Positions 1-11,904 of a stretch of 39,695 bases of DNA are shown here, in pieces (positions within the stretch are counted from its first letter, which is position 1; each line of letters starts with the position of its first letter). The position numbers and the translations under genes were made by a program. Source of the stretch: Eimeria necatrix (lineage: Eukaryota; Apicomplexa; Conoidasida; Eucoccidiorida; Eimeriidae); assembly GCF_000499385.1 (NCBI RefSeq), contig NW_013653562.1, positions 1 through 39,695 of the forward strand, given 5' to 3'. The notes under the pieces were generated by a model, which saw only the letters and a list, made by a program, of their open reading frames with translations, did not search any database and was not told the DNA's origin.

Positions 1-70
1 AGTGTCATATGGTACTGTAGGTCGTGCAGAACGCAGTCAGCGTTTCGAGGGCTTTCATTCTGCAGGGAGT
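1..70. repeat. Identical direct-repeat block, left copy
   Basis: These 70 bases are identical, base for base, to 1165-1234. Identity stops abruptly at base 71, where only weak resemblance continues. The block may extend left beyond the window. It ends in a pyrimidine-rich run followed by CTGCAG, which also resembles a 3' splice site. The shorter string gcagggagtag at its end recurs at 3251 and 13510. Confidence 0.9.
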
Positions 71-339
71 AGGCAGTTATCGATTTTAACATTGCAAGGG
101 TAGCACTCAGAACATCCAGTCACTAATAAGGCTGAGGCACTGACGATTCGCATCGTTGGGATTCACCGAGCTGTGAGCAATCACTATTGCTGCTTGCGCG
201 ATGGTTCATTGCTGAACGTTAACTCACGCAATTTACAGGTGTTCTTGTGAGAGTTTGCTTTCCGGCGTCTTCCTTCTGGAGTACAGTTGGAGAGTTGTGC
301 TTGAAAATTACAGCGTTTCGTAAAGTTAGAACTGATGGT

Positions 340-580
340 AGAGCTCCTGGTTCTAGGGTCTTGCGTCTTACTGGAAATCCGGAGGAGCGCTCTTCGTTGT
401 CCATCATCTGGAACGATGTGCCTCTTGCTTTGTGGCTGGTTTGCGCAGTGCAGCACCACACGGCTGCGGATTGTAGATTCTATGTTCCCAACTGCACGGG
501 AAACGAGTCTTGGGAAACAGTGAAACGTAAACAAACGAAATATACTGCATTGTCGTGGTACAGCCTGTATGTCACGTCTT
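340..580 (+). repeat. Diverged direct repeat unit, copy 1
   Basis: This stretch aligns by eye with 1400-1640 at a nearly constant offset of 1059. Shared anchors include aacgatgtgcc (412 and 1471), gtggctggt, and cagcctgtatgt (561 and 1620). Divergence and small indels are spread throughout. Open frames here exist on both strands in several frames and are not conserved between copies, so I read this as old repeat DNA and not as a gene. Confidence 0.7.
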
Positions 581-1164
581 GGCCCTCATGCCTTGCCCAC
601 AGCGCAACAAAGCGCAACCACCAAATTGCAGATGCATCGGCTTCGTTGAACTCAAGTTCTGTATCATGCATGTTCCAATTGCACGGCGCCAGGTGCGAAT
701 GCACCTTGTCCGCGATCCAGTGACTTGAGGGGATATTGCTGTTCGCAATCGGCTAGAGGTGCCCCCTTTCCGCTTGGATACGTTGGGCATGGATGATTTT
801 CTGCTTACGATTTCCCGCCGTTCTAGCTTTCTGTTGCAGCCGTTGTTGTGCCAGTTGTCGTAACAGCCAAAAAACGCTTCGTGATGTGCAGTTGGGACGC
901 GATGGTGCGAGTGGCTGGGCTCGTTGATGCGGAGACGTGGACGAGATGCACATTGTGTTCGTCAGAATGCTTTTGAACGGCTTGTGAGCACTGCGTTTCT
1001 CGCAGCCGGTACGAAATCGAATTTTAGAATCATGAGCTTTAGTGTGCAAGGAGCTGGTATCATTTGCATATCTGCTCAAGAGTCCACAAAATCCGTGATA
1101 GTCCAGTAGAGTGCAGCGTGTTCAGTGTTAGAGCAACAGTTTTTATGTAATGTCTCATGGTATT

Positions 1165-1234
1165 AGTGTCATATGGTACTGTAGGTCGTGCAGAACGCAG
1201 TCAGCGTTTCGAGGGCTTTCATTCTGCAGGGAGT
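1165..1234. repeat. Identical direct-repeat block, right copy
   Basis: Exact copy of bases 1-70 in the same orientation, 1164 bases downstream. The neighbouring parts of the two repeat units are far more diverged than this block, so it was either copied recently or homogenised by gene conversion. Confidence 0.9.
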
Positions 1235-1399
1235 GGGCATCTACGCATTGTTCGCTTTCAAATGTGGGAAATGTGACACATAGGCACTGCTATATGCTAG
1301 GGTTTGGGAATGCTTTTTTATTTATACTCTCTGCGTGTTTCCCTCTCTCATTTTTTTTGTGGCACGTTGAGTCGCCGAAGCTCCATAACGGATAGTAGC

Positions 1400-1640
1400 T
1401 TCGGCGTTTGTGTGGTGTCATTAGCGTTACAAAGGACCAGGGCAATCGTTGTTCATTTCGTGTCACCTGAAACGATGTGCCGTTTGTTTCGTGGCTGGTA
1501 CGTCCAGTGCGAAACCACCACACTCCGAGAACTCCGACGTTATGTTTCGCTTCGACGAGCATTGCAATTGAGGGGAAGGTGAAAGACGAGCAAGCGAAAT
1601 ATGAAGAGTTGTCGGGATGCAGCCTGTATGTACAGGGGAG
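1400..1640 (+). repeat. Diverged direct repeat unit, copy 2
   Basis: Partner of 340-580. The offset here is 1059, whereas the identical blocks are 1164 apart, so about 105 bases were gained or lost between the block and this part of the unit. Confidence 0.7.
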
Positions 1641-4600
1641 ATGCATGCTGTTAGGTGATGGCCCCGTTTTGCAGTATGAACCGTGGTGATAGGAAGGCAG
1701 ATATATTGGCGCTGCTCAACTCAATGTCTGTGATGTGCCTGCTGTAAAGAAGAACAACCACTTTCAAAGGCCTGTTATTTCCATTTGGGTGACGCATAAT
1801 AATGTTTAGGGATATCGCTGTTTAGACTTGGCTGCGGGTAACCCACAGTGCAACTGGATGTGTTCGTTGATATGGAATCATTTGGTCGAGTTGCGCAGCG
1901 TCGTTTCTAGACTAAAGACACCACGAACAACGCGTGAAGAACAGCCAGTAAGTGATATATCGTTGAGTGTGAAGTGCGGAGTGCTCAGAGTAGTTTTGTG
2001 GTGCCTATGTGACTTGCTGCAAAGTCAGAATGCGCCCATCGCTTTGACTATAAATTTTTTCATGCACTTCAGCTCTCCAACGTAGAGCTGCGTGTGGCGA
2101 ATGACTTATATTAGTTTACTCACGACAGTGTGCAAACGGGTGAGTGTTACGCATGTGGCACAAAGCGTAGAAGGTTCTCGCCTTTTCCGCAGTACTGCCA
2201 CTTCTTGTTCTTCGAATGGTTGAACGAACGGTAGCAGGCAATTGTTTAAAAAAAGTCGATTTTGCCAATTTGTGATTTGTTATATGTGATTGCTCTGTTT
2301 AAGCGTGGACTGCATACGCAACAAGCATATCGCGGCAACGCTCCGAGTCGTTTGGATTTCTGGAGGGAACTGGAAAGTACGGAGAGGACGAAACAGTTCA
2401 GCAACCACAAAAGTATGCCATTGATGAACTTACGGCACGTGCCTGCGTGTGATTCACGTTGTAGGTGAATGAGTGGGTTCTGTGCGGCAGCAGGCAATGC
2501 GCTGCCAAGGGCACCACCGATTAGTAACAGGATAGGACATCGGCTTGTGCAATTGTGTGTACCACTTGTTCTACTCTGTACGCGTTGGTGACGCAGCTTC
2601 TGTGCCTGTCAGGGGATTGAAGTAAAGAATACCGGGTGCTCAGGACAAGCGTTGCGTGTAGGCGAGCGACGCCTGACAGTTCAGTGGTTCCAAATATCTT
2701 GACCTGCTTCACGATCGTTGCTGCTAAGTGGCAATTCAAGATTTCTCGGGGCTTCGCTGAGAGACGACCACCCTTTCAGCCGCAGCATGACATCCACGGT
2801 ATTTTTAAATCGAATTCAAGCAGCTTTCGGTGCTTCACTGAGAAGTCAACATGCATTCAGCCTTCAAAATACGGCCACATGTTTCTTAGCGGGCTTGGCA
2901 CGACAACTCGTGCAGACGTGGCATCGTGGGGAAGAATACCATAATTTTTGCATGTTCTCGAGATTGGATAGAAAGGCTTCCTCCACATCGTTTGTAGTGT
3001 CAGAAGGTTATGTGCAGGGCGCCATACATTATCTCTGTGCTATGGTGTTTTCGTGATGAACCGGCGCAGGATACATTGCATTTGCATGCCTGGGTGTTGT
3101 CGGTTGACGAGGCGTCACGCGAATAGCATTTCGAGCGCTTTTTGAAATATCAAGCTATGTTCAACAAGCCATAAATCCCTGTTTAGTGACTGCTTATCAT
3201 ACTAGTTGTGTTTAACGTAGCGCGTACATTGTGTTTAGCTTAAATATATTGCAGGGAGTAGGTATAGGTGCATATGCGGGTCCCATGGGTCTCTGTCTTT
3301 TTGATGGTGATCGTGATGCATTTCTCCTAGCTTCCGTTCGTACTTGCTGCTGTTTAGTTGGTAACTTTCACCAAAATGTGTGGAAATGCCGGGCTTCCTG
3401 CAGCTCCCTAGCTCATGCAGAGGCTGCTCCTGAACACTTGGCGTAAAGTGCCTTGCAGCCCTTTTGCTTTCCGCCACTTCACAGCACAAAACCATACCCT
3501 GTATGGTGGATTGTGTTCTCGTAGCCGGTCAGGGTGTGAAACGTGAAGCTTCTCCAGAAATGCGGGATCACAAGGAGTTTCATTCATGAAATGCTCTTTG
3601 GACTTGTATCATCGTTCACCAAGCAGAGTTGCATGAACCAGCAAACGTTTTCATGTCGTCGCTAATAAAACAAGTCGAATCGGTTTTCATGGAGTTAAGC
3701 GTGGCCAAAAGCGTTTAATAGCTTTTATCCACATGCAGCGTCCGACGCACGCTTCAACTGTGGAGTAACACTTCAGCGCACACATTTGTATGATGCTTGG
3801 GCTGAGCTGACTCTAGTGTTTCCGCACTGAGAAGTGTTCGAGATGGCATATATGTCTGTCAGTCGTTTAGATGTCTCCACAGGACTCTCACCGCTTGTGC
3901 AGTACACAAAGTTTTTTAGATTAATCACCAAGGTGTTTTGCGATTTTACCATATATTACGGTTTGTGATTTTACACGTAATGTAGGTAAAGCAGGAGGAA
4001 ACAACCTTGCTGCTCGCCTAGACGCATGAAACCACTCGGCGCGAAACGGCTTCAAGGTATCACAGTAAGCTGCTGGCGAACTGAAAATACTACTGAAAAA
4101 TCTAGTGAAATGAATAGCTAGGTTGTCTACTTGCGTTCAAAACAGAATAGATCCCTAATGCGCACGCATTGAGACCGTTTTTACTAACGTTGTCCTTTTG
4201 TCCTTCCGTATTTTAGGCCTTTAAATGCACGTTTGTGTGACGAGACCCTGAACTTAATGTGGCCGGCCGCAGCGTGCACAGTTCCATGCAACAAAATGAT
4301 CACCTCAATTCGATATGACAAAAAATGCAATGCTGAAGTCATGGCGTGGTTTTGCGGAATGTTTCTCAATTGTCTTGATACACCTAGCCAGCGTGCGATA
4401 TTAAGAAAACCTCAATACTTCCGCGAAGCGGAAAAAGGAACTGAATGTAGTGCTGGAACCCACTGTCAGCCATACTTGCGTGTGTGTGTATTCTCTAGCA
4501 ACATCACCAGTGCTTTGTGACTCTTCAGCACCTCACGGGCGTTCTTGTACTGAAGAAACGGCAAGTTGGAAGGCTGCGTCTGGTGTGTAAAAGAGTCCTT

Positions 4601-4751
4601 ACAAAGTATCTGTTGGTTGGCATTATTTGCGTTTTTGTTGTAGACGTCACTTTTCAAAGTCACACTACGACTAGGCAAACAATGCTGTATTGGGCGTCGG
4701 CTCACGCAACCTAAGTGCGATATTTCTGTGGATGGGGTGTTTCGGCAAGGC

Positions 4752-4753
<2 letters not shown>
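1641..4753. other. Long stretch without a recognisable gene
   Basis: The sequence is rich in G and T on the + strand. Only short open frames occur (up to about 110 codons), with no recognised domain and no paired splice signals. The string gcagggagtag at 3251-3261 echoes the end of the identical blocks and may mark a third, much more decayed repeat unit. Confidence 0.5.

Positions 4754-4783
<30 letters not shown>
4754..4783 (+). repeat. (TG)15 microsatellite
   Basis: Fifteen uninterrupted TG dinucleotides, followed by ggcaaaatcg. Confidence 0.97.
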
Positions 4784-4784
<1 letters not shown>

Positions 4785-6144
4785 CAAAATCGTGTTCGTT
4801 TGCATGCAAGATACATTTGCACGAGTTGTGTAAAGTTGTTCAGACACGAATGCGCATCGTCGACACCTGCTAGACGTTTCTGTTAATGCTTTGCACCGTT
4901 AAGTCTCCTATATGAAGCTACAATATACTTTAAAGGGGTGCTTTTGAAGAAATTACGTTGCACAGGCGCATATGCAGAGATTGCGTTTGCAGGAAGTAAG
5001 CAACGGTGGAGTGTGGTACACACGGCGATGAGAAACTAATGATTTCCAGCGTCTGGTTGCCAACATCATTATATTCCCAGCGGTGATTTCGTGGGAAACA
5101 TATTCCTGGCTTAAAAGTCTTCGTAACGTATAATTGTAATGTGAAATGTTGCAATAAGGCATGGGACGCGAGCATGCGTCTGCTGGCCTCTTTCAAAGGA
5201 TTGAAGTTCGGTGCGTGCCTTGCGGCAGTTGTATTGCTTGCAGGCGCGCGCAGCCGCATATTTTTTTGCATGCAACTGCGCAGACTAAAACTGCGCGCAA
5301 AGCTGGGAAGGGTGTGAGGCTGGTGAATAGAACACGGCATCACATGCATAGGTTGCATTCACTGGTCTGCTTCTGGCATCGCGCTCAGTGTAACGGCATA
5401 TGACTTCATACCGGCGGCGTGTACGAACATTCCTCTAGACACCCTTAGTCTCGTGAAGCGGAGCTGTGTTCTATGAACGTACAGCCTCTACAAGCGTCGT
5501 ATTATTTCCAATGTGCGTAACGTGGGACATTTCCAGATGGCCTGTGTGAGAAGATTTCTATGGCTTGCCATGCCCATCAGCAGTTCGAGGAGCAGGCCTG
5601 ATTATAGACGTGGCGTGCGCATCGGCAGTTGACATGTGTGCATTCATGCGCTTTGTTTGAGTATATTGAGGTACCACAACCACGTTGGACAAAAACGAAA
5701 AGCTGAAATCGATTTAATCTCACTTATGCTGTCGAGACGTAGAGTGCCCGAGGTGTTCTTCATTCTTCCCATCACATGGCTTTTGCAATATTATCAAACC
5801 TTGGCTAGCGGGATCTACCCTCATAACCTTTGCGGCAATTTGGTTCTGTCTAGCATAGGAAGGTGAAGTAAACAGCTGGCCAGCTTTGATCTCTAGATCA
5901 CGCGCACGTTGGAGAATTTACGAGCTCTCTAATCTGTAACTGACATGTTTCAATTCCTACGCGAATTTACTGAAGGGCGAAGGATCGGGATAGAAGTAGG
6001 TGCTGGACTATATCATCGCTTCATAGGAAAATTTTGCGGCGTTCACATCAATAAAGGCAGTGCGCTTGCTATGAAAGCGTCGTACCAAAAACTATCTCCT
6101 TGTTCTCTTTTTGATGATATAATAGTTATGATTCCCACCTGTAG
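4784..6144. other. No gene recognised; possible intron 3' end
   Basis: Nothing recognisable up to about 5.9 kb. An ATG-initiated frame begins at 5945 (107 codons, through 6268), overlapping the candidate exon at 6145 in another frame. The last 50 bases are T- and C-rich and end in cccacctgtag at 6144, which fits a 3' splice site. Confidence 0.35.
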
Positions 6145-6471
6145 GATAGGAGGGCTCGCTGGCTCATTATGTCGATCTTTCAGAGGGTCTACGCAGAAGG
6201 CGTTACGCGGCTTTCTGATTCCTCCAGTGCATTATTTCATGTTGCAAACACTACGAAGTGTATCCTAGACGAAGTTGCCGTTTTGGAATTTGGGTTGCTC
6301 TACCAAAATTGTATCGCCTTGTTCAGAATAATGTACACCGGCAATGAAGTCGCTGGATGCAGCTCCAAACGTTGTTCTGCTTGTAGGCGTGAAATTCTGG
6401 AGATGTTCTCCTGCGAATGGAATATATTCAAGATGGCTTTCAAAACGGTTATAGGCATCGCACAAAACTGA
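6145..6471 (+). CDS. Candidate internal or terminal exon, unknown protein
   Basis: This 108-codon frame is open from directly after a plausible acceptor (cccacctgtag, ending 6144) to a TGA at 6469. The product has balanced composition, with alternating hydrophobic and charged residues in its middle and a cysteine cluster of the form C-x4-C-x2-C (in GCSSKRCSACRRE) in the C-terminal half. I do not recognise a family. A second frame (5945-6268) overlaps its first third, so only one of the two can be right. No upstream exon with a matching donor was identified. It could be a chance frame in G/T-rich DNA. Confidence 0.3.
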   Translation, partial: DRRARWLIMSIFQRVYAEGVTRLSDSSSALFHVANTTKCILDEVAVLEFGLLYQNCIALFRIMYTGNEVAGCSSKRCSACRREILEMFSCEWNIFKMAFKTVIGIAQN

Positions 6472-9400
6472 CTTGTCTGGTCGCCCGTTTTGTCGGCCTC
6501 ACTGTATTGATATGTTTTCTTCCTGTATGATACCCCCCGCTTCTTTAGACTTAGGTTCTTGCGCATATATCTAGCCTTATTGACAGCATACTTTTTAGTA
6601 TGAAATAGAAAGTGTATTATGAGGAAAACTGTTGGAATACGTAAAGAAATAGCGCATCAATGCGCCACACACTTTTGTTATGCAGAAGCGAGAAAGCGCC
6701 GCAGATATGTTTACCACAGCAACTAAAAACATGATGCAGGCTGCTTCAAGGTCTCCAGTCGTAAGCGACACCAGAAGCTTAACTGCTCCGTTGCAGCGCA
6801 TAGGGCATAAGGTGCCGATGACGCGAGGAGTTAACCGCTTCATTCAGCAAACAACCGTATGGAATTAGGTAGAATGCTTTCGTTTATGCAAGCAGCCTTG
6901 CTTCCTTTATCCAAGAATTTGTTTTCATTTACCTTCCAATGAACAATCTGGACCACAGGCGAAGTTTGACGTGAAGTGCAAGCGTAGAAAATGACTTTCA
7001 CATATCTGCAAAGAAACGCTAAGGATCTACTACGCAACATCGATACTGGCAGCAGCACGCCGTAGAGGCAATAAACAGCCTAAGGGCAAGTTATTGAGTG
7101 CGACTGCAGCGGCAGCAGACTCTGGAATATTTGCGTTCTGAACAAAGCTAAAACATGTAGAGAGACGGTGCATACGGCAAGGCAATATGTCACCGGGAAG
7201 AACAAATGCGCAATATATAGCAGTGTTACCTGGTGGTGGCGTCGCTGGTGCAGGCACCAAGCGATATCCCAAGTACCATAACTGCCAGGAAAGCACGAAG
7301 GAACTAACTGCGCATACGCTGCTTCTGTCGTCTTTCTTTCTGGCCTCTCATAAATTTTGACGCATCATGAATGTCTTGTGCAAAACGTATGTATGTTTGA
7401 AGTGAACATTAGCTAGGTCTATCTAATTCAGAACTGCCACTTTTGTGCACTACGCGCACTCCCTAATAATGTTGACGCCAGGTGTTAAATACTTTTGTCA
7501 AGGATTTTTTAGTAGCATAGTAGGGAGCTACTTTGCCTTTAAAATCGTACTATTGATCCATCGATGAGCTGCACGGAGAACTTGTGATGAAGCAGCTTGG
7601 TGTCAAATATACGGCCTGAAAGTGCTGCTAAAACTTCAGCATTAGCGTAGGGACTGTCAGGCACAGTGATGAGGTTACAACTGAAGCAGCTTTTGCCTAC
7701 ATACATGCACACGAAGTGGAACGTGAAGCACTAGATATGGCCATACTTGCAAATTGTATACAATGGCAGAATATGCAGGTTATAGGCAAGCGTTAGCAAC
7801 CTTTTGCGTCCTCCAGGCACCGAGGTGCCATCAGACATCTGGCCTTCACCACTGACAAGAACAAAGAGCATGTGGTGTGGATTCAGCTACACCGCGTCGG
7901 AGCGCTTTTGTGGTCAAAGATAGGCCAGGACTTAGGGCGTCCCTCTCACAAAGCAGCAATCTGTATGTGAAGACTCTTCCTGATACTGGGTCAATGTTCG
8001 CAGACCGCGTCTTCCAGATGAGTTTGAAGGCGGACATTTAGTGGATAGGAATGTCAGGAAGCCTCAGAAATGCAATTAGTTGAACTGCAAGTGTCGCAAA
8101 TTTAGCGAATGAGGCATTGTAATGTGTGGAGTTCTGGGCAACAGCCACTGGCACATTACCCAGCTGCACAACTCTTGGCACGAGCGTATATCATGCTAGA
8201 CGGTTCAGCCCTCAAAAATGCACGAATTCTACACCATACAAGTGTTCGTCGGATTACAAGTATGTTCCTGGAGCACTCCGCAAAACGCGATTTGGCTCAT
8301 GTCTAATGTTCCATTGCTGTCCACCGCATTCTTGTCTCTATTGCCTGAATGCACCATGGAAAACATTACTGTTCCGTTCCCTAGGCGTTCAGGCATGCAC
8401 GTGCCTGTTGGAAGCATCAGTGATACTGATTGCCACAAATCCTGTAGTAAGCTGCAGTGAATACTAGCGCCAACCCGCTATGGGACTGTATTTCTTTGTT
8501 AGGACTTTTGGTAACACAGTAATTACTCTGTACTGAGCTATAGAGCCACTGGAATCTACTCATCGCAGCCTTGTCATGTGGGGTGGCCAAGACACGCAAA
8601 TGACCGGAAAAAGCTGAGCATTGGCACCGCTACTCAAAATAGCCTATCGTCCTTTTAGATATCTTTGATTAAAACACGGCCGTAGAAGCTCCCCATTATG
8701 TAATTTCATACAGAACTCGGTTATTATCATGATTAGAATTCGATGCAGCATAGACCGTTTGAGTATCCTGGGAATAGGCCACGGTCCAGTGTGTTGTAGT
8801 CCAGCGCGACAGGAGGAATAACAGGCACAACTGCATAAGTTCTGCTAAGGCACTCTACTGAAACACAAATACAAAAAAAAATCCACTAACTTCCATCAAT
8901 TCCGCGTTTCATTCTGCAGGATGCCTTGATGGTTTCTAATATCCACCATGTTCATCACTCCTGCCAACAAGAACGACTCTTGCAAGTGGGAGAAGCACAA
9001 ACATGAGCAAGTGAGAAGCCGAACAGTAAATCGTGAGTCTGGTGACTGCTCCAACAATCAAAAGAAGGCGCATTGTTAGGGGAAATGCCAATAAACAGAG
9101 ACAAAAAATTTGTGAAACCAGGTTCACTCTCACAGTTTACAAGCATCGAAAATCGCTGCCCAAGTGACTCTACCGTAGGATCACCATGTTTCATACGCTT
9201 TTTCCTCCCGGAATATCGCTTTCATCTTGGCAGCAGTGGCAATCGCCTTTGTGCTGCAGTGCCACAGATACCTCAAAGCTCTAGGAGGACAAAGCCAGCG
9301 GTCCTCTTGCGACAAATGCCATCCGAAGACGAAAAGTATAGCTCCGTGAGCTAAGTTCCAAAGTCCAAAAGCAGCTTTTGCAATGAGATTGGAAGCATCG

Positions 9401-11081
9401 CTTCACACAAAGAAACTTCATGAATACACTGCGCTGCAAGGCATTCCAGAACCTCTTTCTTTCTGTGTGGTGGAGGTGGCGGTGTTGTCCTTCTAGTAGC
9501 GCTATGCAAAAAAATGCCTTCCCTCTACATGCAAAACATGGGGACACAATGGAGTACCACCTCGTCCGTAGGGGCGTACCTAAGATTTTTCCGGTTTGTG
9601 CCGAGACTAACTGTTCGGCGGTTTTTCTTTAGATTTTTCTCTGAGGCTCACGTGGCGCACACAATGAGACACGGTTGTGCTCTCGCCCTGTGACGATGCG
9701 CTATCAGGACCCACGCGAGCCACGCAGAAATAGTCAGAGGTATTTTCTGCAATCAGAAATAAGCTGATGAAAGGGGATTTTGGTTTTCTGCACTTGTGAC
9801 ACAGACGAAGAGAAAATTATGTGGTCCTGAGTGCGATTCGCAGTAGTATTCATAGGTTCTGAGCGCTCTTAGCATGCGGCTGCAGCGGAAAATTCCGCAG
9901 AGCGGCAGTGCGATGCTTGTTTTCAGTCTGCAACACACTTTCTCAACAGGCTTCACTAGCTCAATAAGAAGCCTTGATGTTCACCGTTCCTGCGAACCTC
10001 TCTTAAGGCTAGCGGGTTTCCAGCATGCCCAAAGCGTCCTTGCCGTCTCCCAAATGCTATTCTTCATAAAATCCGTTCAGGTTCTTGCGCGCGCGTATGA
10101 TCAGACAACAAGAGCAAGTGAGTGCTAATGAAGGGGTCAAATTGAGTTTCGTGGATCGTGTCCGTAGAGAGTCTCAACAGAGTTTTCTTGAAAGAGCAGA
10201 TTAATGCTGGAAGTCCATGGCTGCGCTGCCTCATGTATGGATTCAACTGAGTCACGAAGATCGAAATTCTGAATAGAACTGGAGCTCAGGCCTTTCAAAC
10301 ACAAACGTGTGGCAGAAGTGAAGATTCAACAAAAACCAAAGACCTCCAAAACGCGCGGGAAAAATGCCGAAAGAAAGTAGGGTTGTTTGGAGGCACAAGG
10401 AATCGCTACTAATGCTGACTGGCTCAGGATGTTTGCTCTCCAGTGTTTCCTGCCGACGTCAAGGCTTATGCCTATGCGTGCATGCATCGTGTTACAGGGA
10501 AAATAGTTGTTGTACTGTTGCAGCAGTCAACAACCCCCCAAGTACGCCATGGATTCGGAGCAGGGTGAAGGATTAATGTGTTCATAGGTGATTCGAGCAG
10601 AACTACGCTGTGGTGGGCAGGATGCCCGGAATCGGTTTTGTGATCCACCCTTGTGCCTGCATCAGGCCTCTTCCTGCACTTCAATCATTGAAAACTGGTT
10701 CAGCAAGCGTTGTTTCAGCGGAACTGTTGTGCTGTAGGCGGGAATAGCGTGAAGCAACCAGTAATATATGTAGTTATGGATATCGATGTTTGAAATGAAT
10801 GATATTGCAGCAGCGGTTGTTTGTGAACGTTAGTTGCCAATGGTCTAGCAAATCGACTTTTTCGTGACACTGTGTAGCGCTGTATAGTCACCTAGTTGTC
10901 GATGGTGTGTATCTCGCATCGGTATGTGCATGCTCTGCCGCTCACTTGCTGGATTCCGTTCCTCACTTCAGGATGTGCCAAAGTCGAGTGCGGTCTGGCT
11001 GATACTCCGTTCTATAGCTCTTTGGTGTGGCTATCCAGGTTGAATGTACTTTTTGTAACCTCTTAACTCTGGACCTCTCAG
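6472..11081. other. Gene-poor stretch, A-rich on the + strand
   Basis: Composition shifts near 6.6-7 kb from G/T-rich to A-rich with more C, and shifts back near 10.7 kb. Short frames occur (for example 8218-8460, 9073-9354 and 9874-10128 on +), but none has paired splice signals, a recognised motif or strand-specific support. An AGAGACG motif is at 7161-7167 with no gene nearby. The run cattctgcagga near 8904 echoes the end of the identical blocks at 1 and 1165. Confidence 0.4.
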
Positions 11082-11355
11082 TGCAAGAGCTCCGAAGCTA
11101 AGGTTGATCGACTCTGAGATGCTGAGTGGTGTTGGTTTCGACAGTCAGTTTGTTAGTGGCTACTCTGCTGTGCAGGTACGCATGGCTAATGAGTTATGGG
11201 TGGTGCGGAGCTTGCCGCGGTATTTGCACATCAAGCAAGCAAGCAATGCTATGCTAGCGAAACGTGCATTTTTGCCTCCGCTCACCATCAAACAGGGCGT
11301 GAGGCTACTTGGCTTTACTAAACTCACCGTTTCCGAAGTGCAAAAAGAAATTTAG
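11082..11355 (+). CDS. Candidate exon, unknown protein
   Basis: A pyrimidine-rich acceptor (ctggacctctcag, ending 11081) leads directly into a frame open for 90 codons to a TAG at 11353-11355. A good internal donor (cag followed by gtacgc at 11176) could end the exon after about 31 codons instead. The C-terminal part is basic with hydrophobic runs. No family is recognised and no partner exon was found. The splice signals lift it above the other short frames, but it may still be chance. Confidence 0.25.
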
Positions 11356-11867
11356 ATCGAATACGGAAAAATGCCAGGGATGTGAGGAAAATATTGTAGC
11401 TCTTTCCAACTATGCCACTAAATCTTCACACTGGGCTAGGTGGCATGCAGATCAGTACTTTTCGAGAGCCCGAAATCTCGTTTTGCCTATATCACGCTCC
11501 TTACATCACAGAATGTGTTGGCAGCGCTTTCCTTAAATAATGGGTGCAAAGCGAAGAACGACCACTGGTGCTCACGCTTCAAAGTGAAGTTGGCTTTTTG
11601 CGCTGAGATTGCAGCTCCCTTTTAGTTTGGACCCCTTCCCTTGCCATTTGCGAACAATCATATTGGTGTTGCGTGTTTGCATCGAGTTTTGATTTGCTGG
11701 AGGAAATTTCCACTAGCGATTCAAGACGAATAACGCGATGTTTGGCATTCGCTGCCAAAAACGTAATTATTCAGCTGTGATACGCTGCATGCAGACTAGA
11801 ACGGTTTTGCTCATGCCGTATTCCTGTGTGACCGTACACACGCAGACTCAAATACACACGCATAAAT

Positions 11868-11904
<37 letters not shown>

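Noticed and set aside
1290..1315. A telomere-like agggtttggg.
   Set aside because: It is a single occurrence with no tandem TTTAGGG repeats.
4466..4822. A - strand frame reading histidine-threonine runs, and a similar one at 11738-11998.
   Set aside because: These are translations of the TG and CA microsatellites.
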